Shown: positions 45,323 through 59,509 of the stretch, piece by piece
Layout of the letters: every line of letters begins with the position of its first letter
How positions within the stretch are numbered: position 1 is the stretch's first letter
NCBI RefSeq assembly: GCF_963576545.1
Contig: NC_083651.1
Span: 24,431,748 to 24,495,747, forward strand
Reading direction: 5' to 3'
DNA length: 64,000 bases
Source of the DNA: Limanda limanda
Lineage: Eukaryota; Chordata; Actinopteri; Pleuronectiformes; Pleuronectidae
The notes under the pieces: generated by a model
What the model saw: the letters and a program-made list of their open reading frames with translations, nothing else
The model's database searches: none
What the model was told of the DNA's origin: nothing
Made by a program: the position numbers and the translations under genes

Positions 45323-47044
45323 ACTTATTCTATATTCATTCAAAAGTATTGAAATTAACATATAATATGTTTTAAGAGATTTACCATGGTGATTTATCGG
45401 CCTTTATTAGCCAATTGCTTTGTATGTAAATGTACAGTATTTATAAAGTCCTTATAATCTTGGTTTAACAAACAACTCAGATTGACTGACTGTATGCTAC
45501 TGCCCAAACCCAATTGGCAACTTGTAAATGACCTTGTTTCGAGTCGAATATGAATTTTGGGGCTTGCGAACACTTAGATGACACCACAGGAGCAGTATGG
45601 ATGCATGTTATGTTTTCTTTCTGTTTGGTCACCATTTACTTAGAATATTTTGGATTTGGCTGCAACACTGTTTTTCCCTGAGACTCAAAAAGTGTTTTGT
45701 GGACTCAAAGCATTCACCCATCCCTCAATCGATATAGTGGTGAGTGAATAGTGAGTGAATTTACTTTTTCCTTTTGATATGCTTTCAAACACAGACACAG
45801 ACAATACAACCCCTCAAGTTTTGCTTGCACAGATGTGTCACGCAAAGTACTTATAAAGGTGTAAAACCTCACTGTCCCGCCACTGACTACCTCCGTCATG
45901 CTGTCTTCCATGTTTGTTTTACGCTGGACGCCAGATCTGATTTGAAAAGATCAGATTCAATGTGATTGTTGCGTGATCAGATTTGGGTCACATCTGGGGG
46001 GGGGGTCTGATTCATGTGTGAGGCTAGTGTTAGAACTCACACCTGATGATGGTATGGATGCAAACTGTGGACCAAACATTTCAGTTTAACCAAAACCGAC
46101 ATCATGTATGGCATTATAAAATAAGTGGCGGCCATTGTACCAGACTGTTTCTTAGACTGATCATAGTGCTGCAGCTTCTTAGCTCATTAGAAAACTACAG
46201 CAGAAAGAGTTAACAAGAGATGTGGCTAAAAAGAGAGCTGCAGCATGTGGGAAAATGTGAAAAAAATAAAGTGAACAACTAGGCCCTATCCCTCATGACT
46301 AAAACATGACCAAACAGACACACAAGTGTAACCGCTACACTAATATGGCGATCAGTTTGAAAAATAATGCTATGTCTAGTCACCTAGATTCACCTCTGTT
46401 AATACTGTGTGACCTACAACAACTTACATCATTCAACCTCAATCGTCTCCTCAGCATGCGACAATACCTTGGAGTCAATTGATTTATTGAAGAGTAGAAA
46501 ACATTTAAAAAGTATTATTGTGGAAACATAGCTATAACCTCACCTTGATGTAGAAAAGAAAGCCTGCAAACAGGAGTGCATGTAGTGTTGCTCAGGGCAA
46601 GGGGATAACCATTGTCTGTTGCTGCATATATGTCTTATTATATGTTCATTGAAGCAGATAGTCTAATGCATTCGATCGGGAGACTAGACAAGGGCATTGT
46701 GCAGCCGAATAAATGGGGTCAGCAGTAGCCTTAAGGTTAAAGAACTGTTTTGACACGAAGGGCCATACTTGTCAGGAAAATGTGGGCAAAAAAGTGGCTA
46801 ATGTTCTCATTCAGAAGCCATTGTAGAGGAGTCACTGAAGGTGGAGTGATCAATACTTTTGAAATGAACATAGAATAAATTGATGAGATTGAGATGAGAT
46901 TAACCATGGAGATTTATTGGCCTTTATTAGTCAATTGCTTTGTATGTAAATGTACAGTATTTATAAAGTCCTTTTAATCTTGGTTTATCAAACAACTCAG
47001 ATTAACTGACAGTATTCTACTGCCCAAGCCCAATTGGCAACTTG
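45323..47044. repeat. Mixed inverted and direct repeat complex
   Basis: A ~28-bp sequence at 45325-45352 returns inverted at 46850-46878. A 144-bp sequence at 45381-45524 returns in direct orientation at 46901-47044 with about ten differences. The two pairs lie next to each other at both ends of a 1.5-kb block. Confidence 0.75.
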
Positions 47045-49194
47045 AATAAAGCATTCATCAAAGATAAATACCCAGATGTTTTTTCTTAAATGTTGGTGGA
47101 GACCAAATAAGAGCTAAAAGGAGAGTTGATTTATTAGGTTTTTGTAATATAATTGCATGTGGTGAAACATTCAAATGCTATGTTTACTCTCCCAATGCAA
47201 CATTATTAATTTATTAATTTCTGACATATGCTTACATGCTTGCTATTGTATTACTGCAAACATTTTCTCAAAAAGTTGCCCATTTTTACAATGAGGAAGC
47301 TTACATAAATTAGCAATTTTTTGGAGTTGTGTTTCTAGCTAGATGATATTTAATGTCCAATATGCAGTCTCCCTTTAGCTCTGTGTTGGTCCTCACCAAC
47401 ATGCATTTGGCACTTTGGCAACAACAAAATACTCTTCTATGTTCACAGGCTACCTCACTGTCCGCTGTGTGTTGGTGCTAGCACTTAGCATGCAATGGCT
47501 TTATAAGAGCCGTGTTGGCTGCAAATGGCTGATGTGAACAACTCACACTGAACCTATCACAACATAACACAATATATCTTTAGGTCTGATTTAAATGTTC
47601 AGCAGAATGGAGCTAGTGACTTGCTAAATCATTCCCTGAATAAATAAAAGTTACATTTAAAAAACCAAATCTGCAATAAATAGCACCTCATCAAAGATTT
47701 AACTTGACTGCTACATAACATTTTTGCTGCAGAATCAGATTAGAGGCTGGGAACGACAGAATGGTAACAGCATTACAGAGAGTTGGAGGCTTTGCAACAT
47801 CAAGGATGCATAAAAAATAGCTTTGTGCTAAAAATATCTCAGCCAAGGACTATTTATGGAATAGAAGCAGAGAAGGATGCATAATATTTCCATGTTCATC
47901 AGATCAATTTAAAACCTTTCAGATAATGTCCTGATTTAGATGGCTTCGTGAGAAACGGTGGATATTTTTTTCTGAACATTTCAGTATACCTCAATAATTT
48001 GTAACCATTACAGGGCAGTGGTATTAGGTGTTGTTATAAAACACATATATTTACTGGTTAATGTTTGCAGTTATTGTAATGTTTGTTTTTATGTTAGCGT
48101 CTGTGCATACTAATTATTCTCAACTTTCAGATTGTGTAATGGTACCTGTCTTATTCACCATCCACATTGTCACTCAAGGTATGGCTATGTTGGTCCGTTA
48201 GTTGATTTGTTCCACCACACTGGTCCAGAGAAAACATATCTCGTCAAATTATTAGATGGATTGACTTCAACTCTGTTATGGAAACCCCTGTTTCCAAGAA
48301 GATGAAGCATGCTGACTTTTATGATTTGCTGATTTTTGTAGCGCAATCACAAGGTTTGCATTTGAAAATCAGATGAAGGGGAAAACATTGAGAGCTTTTT
48401 GACCTTGTCATTTAATGTGTGACAGGCAGCCCAAAACTCTAGAGGATAAAATGTGTTTAGTGACAAAACATCAACATCTACTTACATATTAATGTTGATT
48501 TATATGCAAAACGTAATGGTCTCCAGTCATTAACTCCTGTGACTGTTGAGTTTTAACTTGAATGTGTGTGGAGTAGTCTGCACTCTCATGGTTATTATTT
48601 ATCTTGAGCTAATAATTTACCACTAGTGTGATTATTCGTTCACATTTGGATCAAAGTCTGCATATGATCTATTCATTTGAAAGACTATAGATGTACTAAA
48701 TATACAGCTTAATCTAATTATAAATATAATGAGACGTTCATAATTTACTTGAAAAATTAGTTTTGTTACATTAATGTAGGAGTAATATGAGTATTAACAG
48801 CTACAAGTACAGCAGGGCCAACAGTAAGTTGGTGTTGGGGTATCAGGGTTCTGTCATTCTGTATTGGGATATGGGATTGTGGACATTCGTATCAGTGTCA
48901 GTTTAAAATGTTTACCCCCAAGTAACAAGACAACATTTCTATTTGTCCAAAAGCCTACATTGAATCTGATAATGATTTTCTTTTCTTTTTTTCATTCATT
49001 CAACCTTTATTTTAACTTGAGGTAGGGGCCTCATTAACATTAACAGAGTACAGAAAATAAACAAAACTTTCTAAAAAACAAAGAAGACAGAAGAAAAGTG
49101 CCAAATAGCAAAGAAAGAGCAAGATTTAGGAATAAATACGGTAGGTAGCATTTAATTTAAAGCCAATGAATCAAATAAGATTACTGTACAAAGA

Positions 49195-49262
49195 CACACA
49201 CACACAAACACGCACATGTATACACACACACACTCATATACATACACACACACACACACACA
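49195..49262. repeat. Interrupted (CA)n microsatellite
   Basis: CA-rich tract broken by AATAC, ATGTA and CATA inserts, continuing into TATAGATA-like repeats to about 49310. Confidence 0.85.
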
Positions 49263-50429
49263 TATAAACATACAAATATAGATATAGATATAGATACATA
49301 TATATACAGATTATTCAGTATGTTATTCCATGTTGCAGGTAGACAATGAGAAAAACTGGATTTGCTAGGCCGGGTAAAAACTGTTGGCACTTGCAGTATA
49401 ATCCAGTAAATTTTTTGTGATTTGTGTTTAGTGCCTATTTGCCAATAGCAGCATGTTATCATGGTAAACTAACATAGAGGGTAAACAACAGTATACCTGC
49501 TAAACAGGCTGTCATTGTCATTGAGAGCATGTTGTTTCTCTGACATTTGTCACAAATCATCATGTACTTCCTCACAGAGCTGCAATACTGCAGACTACCC
49601 TTGTCAGGTATATTTATGTCTTTTAATAACATACATGAATGCAATGATGACAGCACTGGAGAAATGTTGGATTTTACCAATGGCTGCTATTTATTTGTAT
49701 TGTTGACAATTTTTTTTTTCAAATAAACAGAATTACAGTTTTACTGGCTTAGTGTATAGAACGGAAAGACATTTAAGATAGGAAATATAAATAGTAAACA
49801 TTTTTGTTGTATGAAAGTGAGGAATAAAAACATACTGTTTAATACACAGAGTTGTTTATTCCAGTGGTGGGTTAGGACCCATGTTGGATGTCTGGACATG
49901 TTTCCAAAGTGACCTTTCCTGCACTACTCATTTCCCAGTGTGAGTTGTACAGTACAGTCATAGGACTGGCTCTCCACTCTATCAGCAGGATGTGATTTGA
50001 GGGAGAAGTATGTATTCATTAAATACCCAGGGGGCAAAATGTCAGCAAGGTCCTCTCCTAATTCATTCCAACATCAATGCCAGAGGCTCAACTGCAGCCT
50101 TGATTATACCAATTTACCTTCCCACCCACCCAAAAGGAAGACATGTAATTACACTATTTACACTGAAGAGCTTTCCTTACTGTTGTCCCTGAGAAAACAC
50201 GCTAGCCTTGTTTTTCTCCTGCATTGCAGAACAGAGATTAAAAAGTACAATACATTTTTAATCCACTCCTCCGGGGCACTGATGTAGAGAAACAGTATAG
50301 CACATTGATATATGTAAGGACTCACTATGATAGAGGCTTTATGTGAAAAAATAATGTATCTTTGATTATTACATCATAACCAGGTTACCGTTTGGTAACT
50401 GTTTGAACTGTTGGTTGGATCCCTGTCTT

Positions 50430-50640
50430 CCTCATTCTGCATTCTAAGGGTCCTTTGGGCAAGATACTGGAACACAAAAATCCCCTGCCAGCTGTGCCGG
50501 CAGTGTTCGAGTAATTGAGAGAATGATATCAGTATGATAGAGAAAGTGTTGCACATAGATGCGCTGTATGCATATGTGTGAATGGGTACTGTACTGTCAA
50601 GCACTTGGAGTGCTCATCAAGATAAAATGCTGTGTAATTG
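50430..50640 (+). repeat. SINE body and tail fragment
   Basis: GGTCCTTTGGGCAAGATACT, then TGTGTGAATGGGTACTGTAC and AAGCACTTGGAGTGCTCATC, AAGATAAAATGC: the body and tail order of a tRNA-derived fish SINE, without the tRNA-like head. Related to 62540-62812. Confidence 0.6.
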
Positions 50641-53245
50641 CAGACAACCTCCTTCAGCAGACGGTTTTTGCTGAACACAAGTCATTTTAAGGGATTGCAT
50701 GATTTCTCTCAGTATAATATCTAAATATAGAGGAAACTGAGTGTATTTACATTTTTTTTTACACATCGACGGTTTCATTAAACAATGTGTCAGGGTGAAA
50801 TCATTCTGACATGTGAAAAGGACTCTCTGGGGTATAATAACTATACCCTGTAGCCCCCCCTAAGCTTTATTGGCCTAACAGTAGTGATTCTCAGCTCACC
50901 GTTCAGCTGTTCGTCCCACAGGTTTATTTTTTTGATCTCTGCACCCTAACATTGCTGTTTTCAGATCGTAGTGAAAATGTAAAACCAACTGCTGCTCAAC
51001 CTCAAACATTCTGAATACCAACTGTGTTCCACCTCAATACGTGTTCAAGCTGCTCTCTTCTTTTTCCTTTGTCTATTTGTTTGCGTTATCTTATGCTGCA
51101 GTAGAATTAGCTCTCACTGTGATTATAGTTTTGTTGCTTTTTTAGTCAGATCTGTACTTAATTGTAAAGAATCTTATTCAACTTTGGTAAGCACATCTAC
51201 ATTCTCGGGGGGAAATCAGAACTTTTGCTTAGCTGCATTCATTTGACAGCCAACATGCATTGATTGTTACATTTTTGGATACTCTCTGTGTCACTGCCTA
51301 AATCCATCCAATCTACATAGTGATATAATTTCACTCCTATTGAGATGCGCGCCTGAATGAAACCTGCTGATGTTGACATGTGGTGAAAACAGAATGGACC
51401 TGTGTTGGTGATTGTTACATCTGTACAAAAGCCATATTGTCCAGAGAACTGTGTCACTGTGTAGATGAAGCTTAAGAATAGAGCCTAATGCGTTGGAGTG
51501 GCTTGTTGTATTCTATGTGCAGTGTCAATGTGCACTTGACATTTCTATACATCCACCAGGAAGCCTAGACAAGGCTGATCCAAAGTAACAACATCACAAT
51601 GGGTATATTTGAGGAGGTATCCACTCTGTAAGACACATTTAGTACACATTAACAGCTACTTGTGAAACATTTAACATCATTTACAAATTCCCACTTACAG
51701 AAGCATTGAGGATAAGAAATGGGAGCACTGGATTTAAGTCCATACCTTCAGAGGAGGAGAAATAAGAACTGTTGAACAAACAGACACTTTTATTTTATAT
51801 AGATGTTTTATAGTCAGCTGAGTCACATGGTACATTTCAATTACTTTTTTACATTCTCTTTACGAATAAGCCAACACGGCAGGCTGAGGTGGAACCCTGC
51901 TCCCTGGCATGTATGGTACCCCTGTTACATTCCTTTCATTAAAGTGAAAAAACCCCGCCAGGCATACACCTGAGGGAGCAAGAAATGAACTCAGATAATG
52001 CAAGACTAATGAGTTAAACGGATGAAGAGCCCCATCTACTGGCTAAGTATGGAGAAACACGTTGATGTTGTCACACCAAGCCAATAGGGGACTGAAACAT
52101 GATGCAGGATTTGTGGTCATCGAGGTAAATTCAGGTTTAACTCAGGGTTAACTGGATTTTCAGAGATACAAACCTGGTTAACAGCAGGGTGAATCACCAT
52201 GGTAACTAATGGTGAGCCATTAAACTGTTGCGGCGCAGTTCACAATAACAGATTATTAACACAACATTTTATCACTGCTGCTCAGAATAACACAAGGCGG
52301 CTAGGTGATGACAATTGGAATCAAAACTAAACCCTCTGATATCTTTATTAAAAAAAGGCCATCCAGCTGTTTAAAATTTCCCATGGTTAAGAGTGAATAT
52401 GACAGAGCTCATCACAAATCTGGTTTTTTTAACCTCATCAAATAGTCATGACGGTTTCTGGTTACATAATCATTTTGTGTACACTATATATTGCTTATAT
52501 ATATATACAATTTAAAAGTGTTTATTAAACTTTATATAAATATATGAAAATACAAAAAACAACACAGGTGAGACTTAAACATACTGTCCCCTTTAAAAAA
52601 GCACAATCATATTCAATTCCAATAGATATGATTCTTTGCAGTTATAGAGTTTGTCTATAATCAATTAAAATGCATTCTCTGTCATTGAAGTTTCTTATTA
52701 TTAACTCCTCCTCTACATGAATATACCTGTGAAAAGGGATAAACAGCTTTGCAGTACAGGTTATCCAGGATGGCCAGATTTCATTTTGCATACAATTGAA
52801 CTTGTTTTGTAATGTAGGCCCCAAATGTAACCCTTGTGACTGAACATTTCAACAGTGTGAGCAGCTCCAAATGTATCAATTCTTTAGGCATTTATAAAAG
52901 TAAAAGTGAAGTAAACTAGATTACAACTTGTTGAGCTAGATTTATTCACCATTGCTCTAAGATTAGTTAATATGGGAGTTGTGGAAGATAACTTGATGGC
53001 TCTTATTGACACAATAGAATGTAAAGAATTAGGTAACTGGAAAAATGGTCCAGTGGAGTGACTCTCAGAAAAGGCCCCTTTGTCAATGCACTAGAACCGA
53101 AAACCATCAACAAAGTTGTAATTTAAACTGATATGACACATCAGAAATGTTATTTCAGGTTACTCTCTTAGTGAAAGTATATCTAAACTAAATAAGTGCA
53201 TAGTTTATATAGCACTAGCAAATAAAGAGAATAATTATAACACAG

Positions 53246-53617
53246 TTAAAGGCTCAGTGTGTAGAATTTAGTGACTTCTAGTGGTGAAGTTTCATGTTGC
53301 AGCTGAATACCCCTCACTTCACCCTCTCCTTCCAAACATGAAGGAGAACCTGTGGCAGCCTTCGTTGTCATAAAACTCAAAAGGTGTTTAGCTTGTCCAG
53401 TTTGGGCTACTGTAAAACATGGCAGCCTCAGTTGAGAGGACCTGCTCCAGATGTAAATATAGAGTATTTAAATATAAAGGGAACATTCTATGGTAAAGAA
53501 AACAAACATTTGTACAATTTAGATGAAACACACTAGTGAAAACATCGCTAGGATTATTTTATATTCAGTTTCTGCCAATAGATCCCTTCAGCTAAATCTT
53601 ACACACTGAAACTTTAA
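53246..53617. mobile_element. MITE-like element with terminal inverted repeats
   Basis: About 370 bp ending in imperfect inverted repeats: TTAAAGGCTCAGTGTGTAG at the left, and the reverse complement of the right end reads TTAAAGTTTCAGTGTGTAAG; about 21 of 25 bases match. No coding capacity. TTAA or TTA could be the target duplication. It lies against a LINE fragment. Confidence 0.75.
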
Positions 53618-54003
53618 ATGTACAGAAAGCCAAACCTAAAAAAGTACATCTTGAGCTGCTTTCTCGAATTGTCCACAGATCTTAAATCCTTAGAGTGAGA
53701 TTTTCCAAAGTTTAGGAGCCTCATCCTCGAGCAACAGTCAGTGACCAGGAGACTGTAGAGACCTGCTGCAAACAGAAGATACCCAGGGTAGGCAGCAGTC
53801 TGACCATGCATATCTCTGTAGGTGAGCACAAAGACTTGGAATTGGATTCTGAATTTATTGGAGAGCCAGTGTAGTGTAATTACAATCTGTGCCATGACCT
53901 TTTGGAGGACCTGGTCAAGAGTTGTATAAGCAGAATGCTGGACAAATTCTAAATGATCCTGCGAATCAGACAAACTTTGCTCCAGCAAATATATAAAATG
54001 CAC
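53618..54003 (-). pseudogene. LINE reverse-transcriptase C-terminal fragment
   Basis: A minus-strand frame of 129 codons resembles the end of the non-LTR retrotransposon ORF2 of fish L2/Rex-type elements: ITLHWLSNKFRIQFQVFVLTYRDMHG, split as LHWL..KFRI.F....LTY...HG, then a diverged part and DLRSVDNSRKQLKMYFFR close to the stop. The catalytic region of the reverse transcriptase is absent, so this is the usual 5'-truncated dead copy. The exact family cannot be settled by eye. Confidence 0.6.
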
Positions 54004-54169
54004 TCCAGAAAGAATAATGCCAACCTGGAAGAAGTAAGTGAGTGACTTATATTTTTTCTTTGAAAGAAAATGTGTAAAATGTAAAATATTTGAAATATTT
54101 TTAGAATAGAAAAAAAACAGCCATAAATCTATGGTGGTACATCTCTTTCCCTTTGATCACTCTGATGTA

Positions 54170-54226
54170 GATTTGACTGTACACTTAAGTACAGTCAAAC
54201 TTAAGATTTGACTGTAAACTTAAGTA
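54170..54226. repeat. Short direct repeat with internal palindrome
   Basis: A 22-base unit (54170-54191 and 54205-54226) is repeated with one difference. TTTGACTGTAC at 54172-54182 pairs perfectly with GTACAGTCAAA at 54189-54199 across a 6-nt loop. Confidence 0.7.
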
Positions 54227-54615
54227 ATGGAGGGTTTAAGCAGTGTTCAATCTACATCTTTGGTGTTTAAAGCAGGAGATGTCGTTTCCACTGGGCCTTA
54301 GTAAACATTCATTATATTGATATTATTGTATTTCATTATTTCCCAAAACTCTGGAAGTATTATTGCACTAAATTTAAAGAATCCAAAAGTGTTTCCCCAT
54401 GTGTAAAGAATAATTGCTGGCATGTGCTTTTGTCATTGGATAGTTTACATTCTGCCTGTTTGTTGCATGTCTAGCATCAATGCAAAGGAAGACACACAAG
54501 TCTGTCTTTTGAATATATTTTGATTTGTCCAGGATATACAAAAAAGTACATGGTTATTTGTGATGGCCTGATCATTGTATTGTCTGTAAACGTCCTGATT
54601 ACCTAACTGATTATT

Positions 54616-54643
54616 GTAAAATACTACGTAAGTAGTATTTTAC
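54616..54643. other. Perfect 12-bp hairpin
   Basis: GTAAAATACTAC, loop GTAA, GTAGTATTTTAC. AT-rich; no associated gene. Confidence 0.6.
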
Positions 54644-55376
54644 AGGCTTACTGAATTACTTAGATTCATCGCACAATCGCCAATTTCCAGTAAAAACTAA
54701 ACTTTCAATTTATGATTTATGATTAAAGTGTATGGCGGTCATACATCCAACTGCTTCACAGTGGTAGTTATCTGCTTACACCTCTAGAGGGCAGTGCTGA
54801 ATCACATTTTACATCCACCACGTCCCTCAATTGTTTTTACTATCAAAAATTCTACACCCAAAAGGCCTGGGAAACACTTACAGAGACCAATCCAACTCTA
54901 TCAGCTCATTTTAGACTATCTACACTATTTGTTTGCTCTAATGGGTTTGTCCCTGACTTTGTCTCTATTGCACAGAGAATATTTTTGTCCAGCTGTCTGT
55001 CAACCTGCTATTATTCACTGTGTGTACATGCTCGAATGGGCTGAAGGAGAGAGACAATGAAAAAAGAGCAGATCTAAGTCATTCAACAAAATGACATAAT
55101 AGATAGAGATACATTTCTTTCTTTAATAGAACCAAAAAAAAGTTATTAGTAATTGTCCCTGGTAGGAAGGATGGTTCAGGGTTATCTTCACTCTGTCCAT
55201 CACTCTGACAGAATTGCTATTCTCTTCTTATCAATTTGTGACAGCAAACTCTCAGTCCACACTGCCATTTGGTTTGAACCAGTCCTCAGATCAGGAGTGA
55301 CGATCAAAAAAAACTAATATAATTGAATGACCCTGACTATTGTAGTGACCATGAAGTACAAAGCGAGTGTAGTTGT

Positions 55377-55378
<2 letters not shown>

Positions 55379-55417
<39 letters not shown>
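55379..55417. repeat. (GT)n microsatellite
   Basis: About 39 bases of GT followed by GAGT repeats. Confidence 0.95.
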
Positions 55418-55418
<1 letters not shown>

Positions 55419-57320
55419 TGTGAGTGTGTAGTAAATTTTGCTACCTTTTTATGACCTCTTGCAGCATGAACATTGACCTTGTCAGTACCAGCAGACCTCA
55501 AAGCTCAGTCCTAAAGTCCTATTAAGATTAGGCTAAGGATTTTGGTTAGGCTGTCCACAATGAATGGATATCAAAGCAAAGCCCCAATAAGGATAACTGC
55601 TGAAACCTGTATGTGTGGGTGTTTGTGTTGGCTTCTGTGTTGCTCCACTGACAAACGAGCACTTCAATCACTTCATGAACACATAATAACGTTCATTGGG
55701 AACATGAGTAAGGGGGACATTGTGGGCAGAGATGAACACTTGATCTGGGTTAACTTACTAGTTGGACATCTACAATGAAAAGAGAATATCACATCGTGTG
55801 TTGTATTAGTTCGACTTGGTACTTTATTTTTCAGTGCTAGAATATTTCACCTGATGAGATTTGACATTTCACTTCATTTTTGACATCAAAATGTTGGTCC
55901 TGTGCTTTTGGAAAGCCCTTTATCCCAGTAATGACAGTGCTAGTTTAGTTCCATTTGGTTTCCCTCTTCCAGGATACTGGAACAAATCCAGTGTAAATAA
56001 TTACATTAATAACGGCCTGATTACTGCTTCATTTCTGTGGTGTTGTCATACTGGCTGACTGTTACACTGTCATCGCCTACTGGGACAACAGACCTTTGTC
56101 CCAGCAGATATTTTGGCACGTCATGGCAGCAAAAGCACATGATAACATCATGATACCATTATCAATGACTACATTCCATTTAGGTGAGCTAGTTCCAGGA
56201 TATTGTGCATATTTGCTCACTGGCATGGATTAATGGAATTGAGCTTTCCTGCTACAAAAGTCTGCTGTCTGTATAAAAAAAGTCCTCATTGGTGTGGCTC
56301 TCTCAATTTTAGAAGGTAGCCACTGCTAACGTAATTTGTGATACCTGCTGTTCACCTGCTCTGATGTCAAGAAGTCTGAGACCGGTTTGAATGTGAGAAC
56401 ACTGTGGTGGCAGCAGTCAAACTGCTGTAGGTTTATTATAAGTTGTATCAGTTCATGCACAGTGTTCTGACTTTGCGGTGAACATAATTCAAAAACAGCA
56501 TGAGTGCAAAATTCATACAGACAACAATCCGAGTAATTGTCAAATCTGCACTTTGTACCTAGCAAGCCTTCATGTAATTCAAGCTCAGCATGCTGGAGTA
56601 AAAGTAATTGTGTGTGATTGTTAATGTGAGTCACAAGAAGCCAAACTGGTTGCGAAAGGGCTGGAACCATAGCTTTCAAGAAAGGAAAAAAACCTGACGG
56701 ACAATTCTACTGGACACTTTATCTCTTATACTAAAGAAGAAGATAGGTTTTCCGAGTGAACATTCCCATTAAGGTGATACAAAGCACAGATATAACAAAC
56801 ACGGTCATTTATTGAGAGTTATTAGCATACTATTGTCGGGGTAATCAGGACGTTTTACAGACAATACAATGATCAGGCCATAGCATGATGTGGAAAATAA
56901 AATTGAATATGTGGCACAGAACACCTAGAGGACCAGCCACATATTGTAATATATACCTGTGAGGGCTTCCTTGACTCTTTTTTTATATAGAAATATTTGG
57001 TTCCAAAGTGACAGTTCACCTCAGGCCACTGTTTAAATGTCATAGGAAGGGAGTTTGTCTAACTCAAGGTGTCAGCTGTGGGGAGAGCACAGATCGGGAC
57101 ATTATTTCAAAACCAGTGTATGCGAGGTGGAGTGAAGAGATGTGAGGAGAGGCTGCACGCTGGTCCTGCTTATTTCCAAACAAGTACATTTGCTTACACA
57201 GTGTGCTATTATAAAGGGGGTTACAGGACTGAACAGATGCACTGTAGGTGTGAAATCTTCAGTGGGATTATGATATGCAAGATTAACAACAAACTAACTG
57301 TGTACTCCTCTCCCCTACAG

Positions 57321-57456
57321 CTACGCTGCAGGGACTGATCCATAATAATAATCCCCAGCTGGAGAGCAAACAACATCTGGGCGTGGAGAGAAGGGAGAGA
57401 GACAAGTCTCAGCAGGGTTGGCAGCAGATGGTGACACTGCAGCAGCACTTCTCCAG
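57321..57456 (+). CDS. Candidate internal exon of an unrecognised coiled-coil-like gene
   Basis: A 136-bp segment bounded by a strong acceptor (TCTCCCCTACAG) and a donor (CCAG|GTAGCA). Only one frame is open and it is open throughout: two bases, 44 codons, two bases. The peptide is rich in Gln, Glu, Lys and Arg (TLQGLIHNNNPQLESKQH ... VTLQQHFS) and looks helical or coiled-coil. Its end phase fits the exon at 63800, where joining gives a Ser codon and then MEETVRTLLQ. I do not recognise the family; upstream exons and start codon were not found. The phase match and single open frame favour a real exon over chance. Confidence 0.5.
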
Positions 57457-59509
57457 GTAGCACCTTCACCACAGCATGCGGGTATTTTTACTACATCCTG
57501 ACTTTAGATGTAACAGGCCTAAGGGAGCACTGATGATTATAGATTAGAATGAAGTTTCGTGTAGCACACTCCTCAGTCTGACTTGTGTTGAGTATTTTTC
57601 ACTGGCATAACGGACCCAAATCTCTGATCGAGCCGCTGCTTCTCCAGTTGCATTATGAGTGAGATAAGCACCAGATTTTGAAGTGAAGTAGGAATCTATG
57701 AACACACAGCATGGTTCTGCTGCACCGATTTTTTTGATCGATTTTTTATTCTTGAAAACAAGCAATGAGAAACTCGCCCATTTTTACGTTTTTGACTTAG
57801 TTTAGTTATCAAAGAAGTACATTTTGCTTTAAAAATAAAAAATAAACTTGAGAGCATTCTCTTTTGCATCAGTTTTGCGCTGCAACATATCGACAGATAC
57901 CAGTTTATCTGTAATAAGGCTGGACTAGCTAGGAATAACTATAACAGTTCTATAGTAAATGTGATTTGAAGGCCAAATGAGGGGCTCATTCAGAACAACA
58001 CTTCTTATTTGTATTCACAAATAATCACTGTTATCTTTTGATGGCTTTGGGCAACACTGGTTGGAAATAGCTAATGTGCAACATACATATGAAACTTGGA
58101 GTTAAACTGATAAGAGGATTATCCATTTCACAAGATAGTGATAATTCCTGGCTTGCTGATACAGCTAATATAAACCCTTTAACCTAGGCAAAACTACAAT
58201 TACAAGTTGCTGAATACAAGTTTGGCCTTTTGTGTGGCAGCTTTAAGATAAAACAAGTTAGTGGAATTTAAAGTTTGCTTTAAACACAAAAAACACTCAT
58301 TGAGAGTTTGGACTTATGACTAAAGCATTTTCTGTACCTCAACCATCAAAATTGGAATCTAATATATTTGTTTCATTTATTCATTCCTGTTGTATCGATC
58401 GTTACATCTTATTTGCTGGCCTAGTTGGTGATATATGATCTAGTTGGTGATACAGTATAAACTGTAAACTGTTGGCAGTGTTGTAAATATCCTCTGATTT
58501 ACACTCACACAAATTAGATTAGATCATAAGATAATTGTTACCACCATGATGTTTTTACCCCTGTCCCTTTTGACCTGGTTGATTTGTATGGAAAGGTGTG
58601 GTATGGGTCAAAGGACCCATTGAATTCTGATGTGAATCTGGATCAGGGGGAGGCTCTAACATTGGTGCGGCTTGAATGAATTTTACGTGACTGTTTGGCC
58701 ATGGTGGAATTGTTTCTGTGAGGCACATTGTTTCACAAAGTTTCCCCCCTGTCTCAATGTCTCATAGGTTAGATAATAATAAGTAATGGATAAAAAAGCA
58801 GTGGCCACAACTCAATGACCAAAATCACCCAACAGCGATGCAAGCAAATACCAAACATCTCTTGTTATAAACTGCTGCAAGTTGACATCTAACAGCTTCA
58901 TTAATGTGAGAGCAAACTATATGTGGAGGTTGTGTTTAAAGGAAAACATCTACTCAGTTTTATTGGACACTAAAACTTGAGATAAAGTGTCTGTACCTCT
59001 GCAGTGAAACACTACTGCTGTGTTCCATTGTATTGATTTCCCCTCTCAGGATGTGATAAAGGGAAATGATAACCAGCGTTATGTCCAGCCAACTGTTACA
59101 TTGCAGCCTCATGATCCAGCTTTCATCCATTCTGCATATGCTCAGTGAAGTTTGAGATGAGGTTCCAATGATATGTGACTGTGTGTTAATTCAGCCCTGC
59201 CAAGGAGACAATATTATAACTTCTGCACAGTATTTAAAAAAAGGAGACGTTTATTTTCCTTCTCCTTGCAAATTAGAAGATGGTGTCAGTCAACTGCAGA
59301 GAAACATAGGCCTTTAATTATTAAAAAGCCCCACATAACTAAACATTTACCTAAAAAATAGTGGTTCAGTGTTTCAACTGAATAACATGTTTTGTTTAAA
59401 TCAGACCCTCTTGTTAATTACTTAAAATCAATATAATCTAATCAATCAATCTAATCTAATCTTCTCTGTTTCATAATTCCTTAATTCATTATTTATTTAC
59501 AAAATTATT

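Larger units (their letters stand above)
38607..57320. other. Gene-poor region between ftcdnl1/LTR element and the right-edge gene
   Basis: 18.7 kb with no convincing coding exon. It contains microsatellites (40566-40642, 42495-42547, 43091-43194, 49195-49262, 55379-55417), teleost repeats (41783-42178, 43944-44005, 44358-45310, 50430-50640), a LINE fragment, a MITE-like element and an inverted/direct repeat complex (45323-47044), each listed separately where supported. The CpG-richer block at 42550-43035 is a candidate first exon or promoter. Long frames at 40265-40950 and 42330-43060 come from dinucleotide repeats or lack splice and domain support. Confidence 0.55.

Noticed and set aside
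53614..54003. Possible host gene exon on the minus strand
   Set aside because: The LHWL..KFRI and KQLKMYFFR patterns point to the end of a LINE ORF2, with no splice sites.
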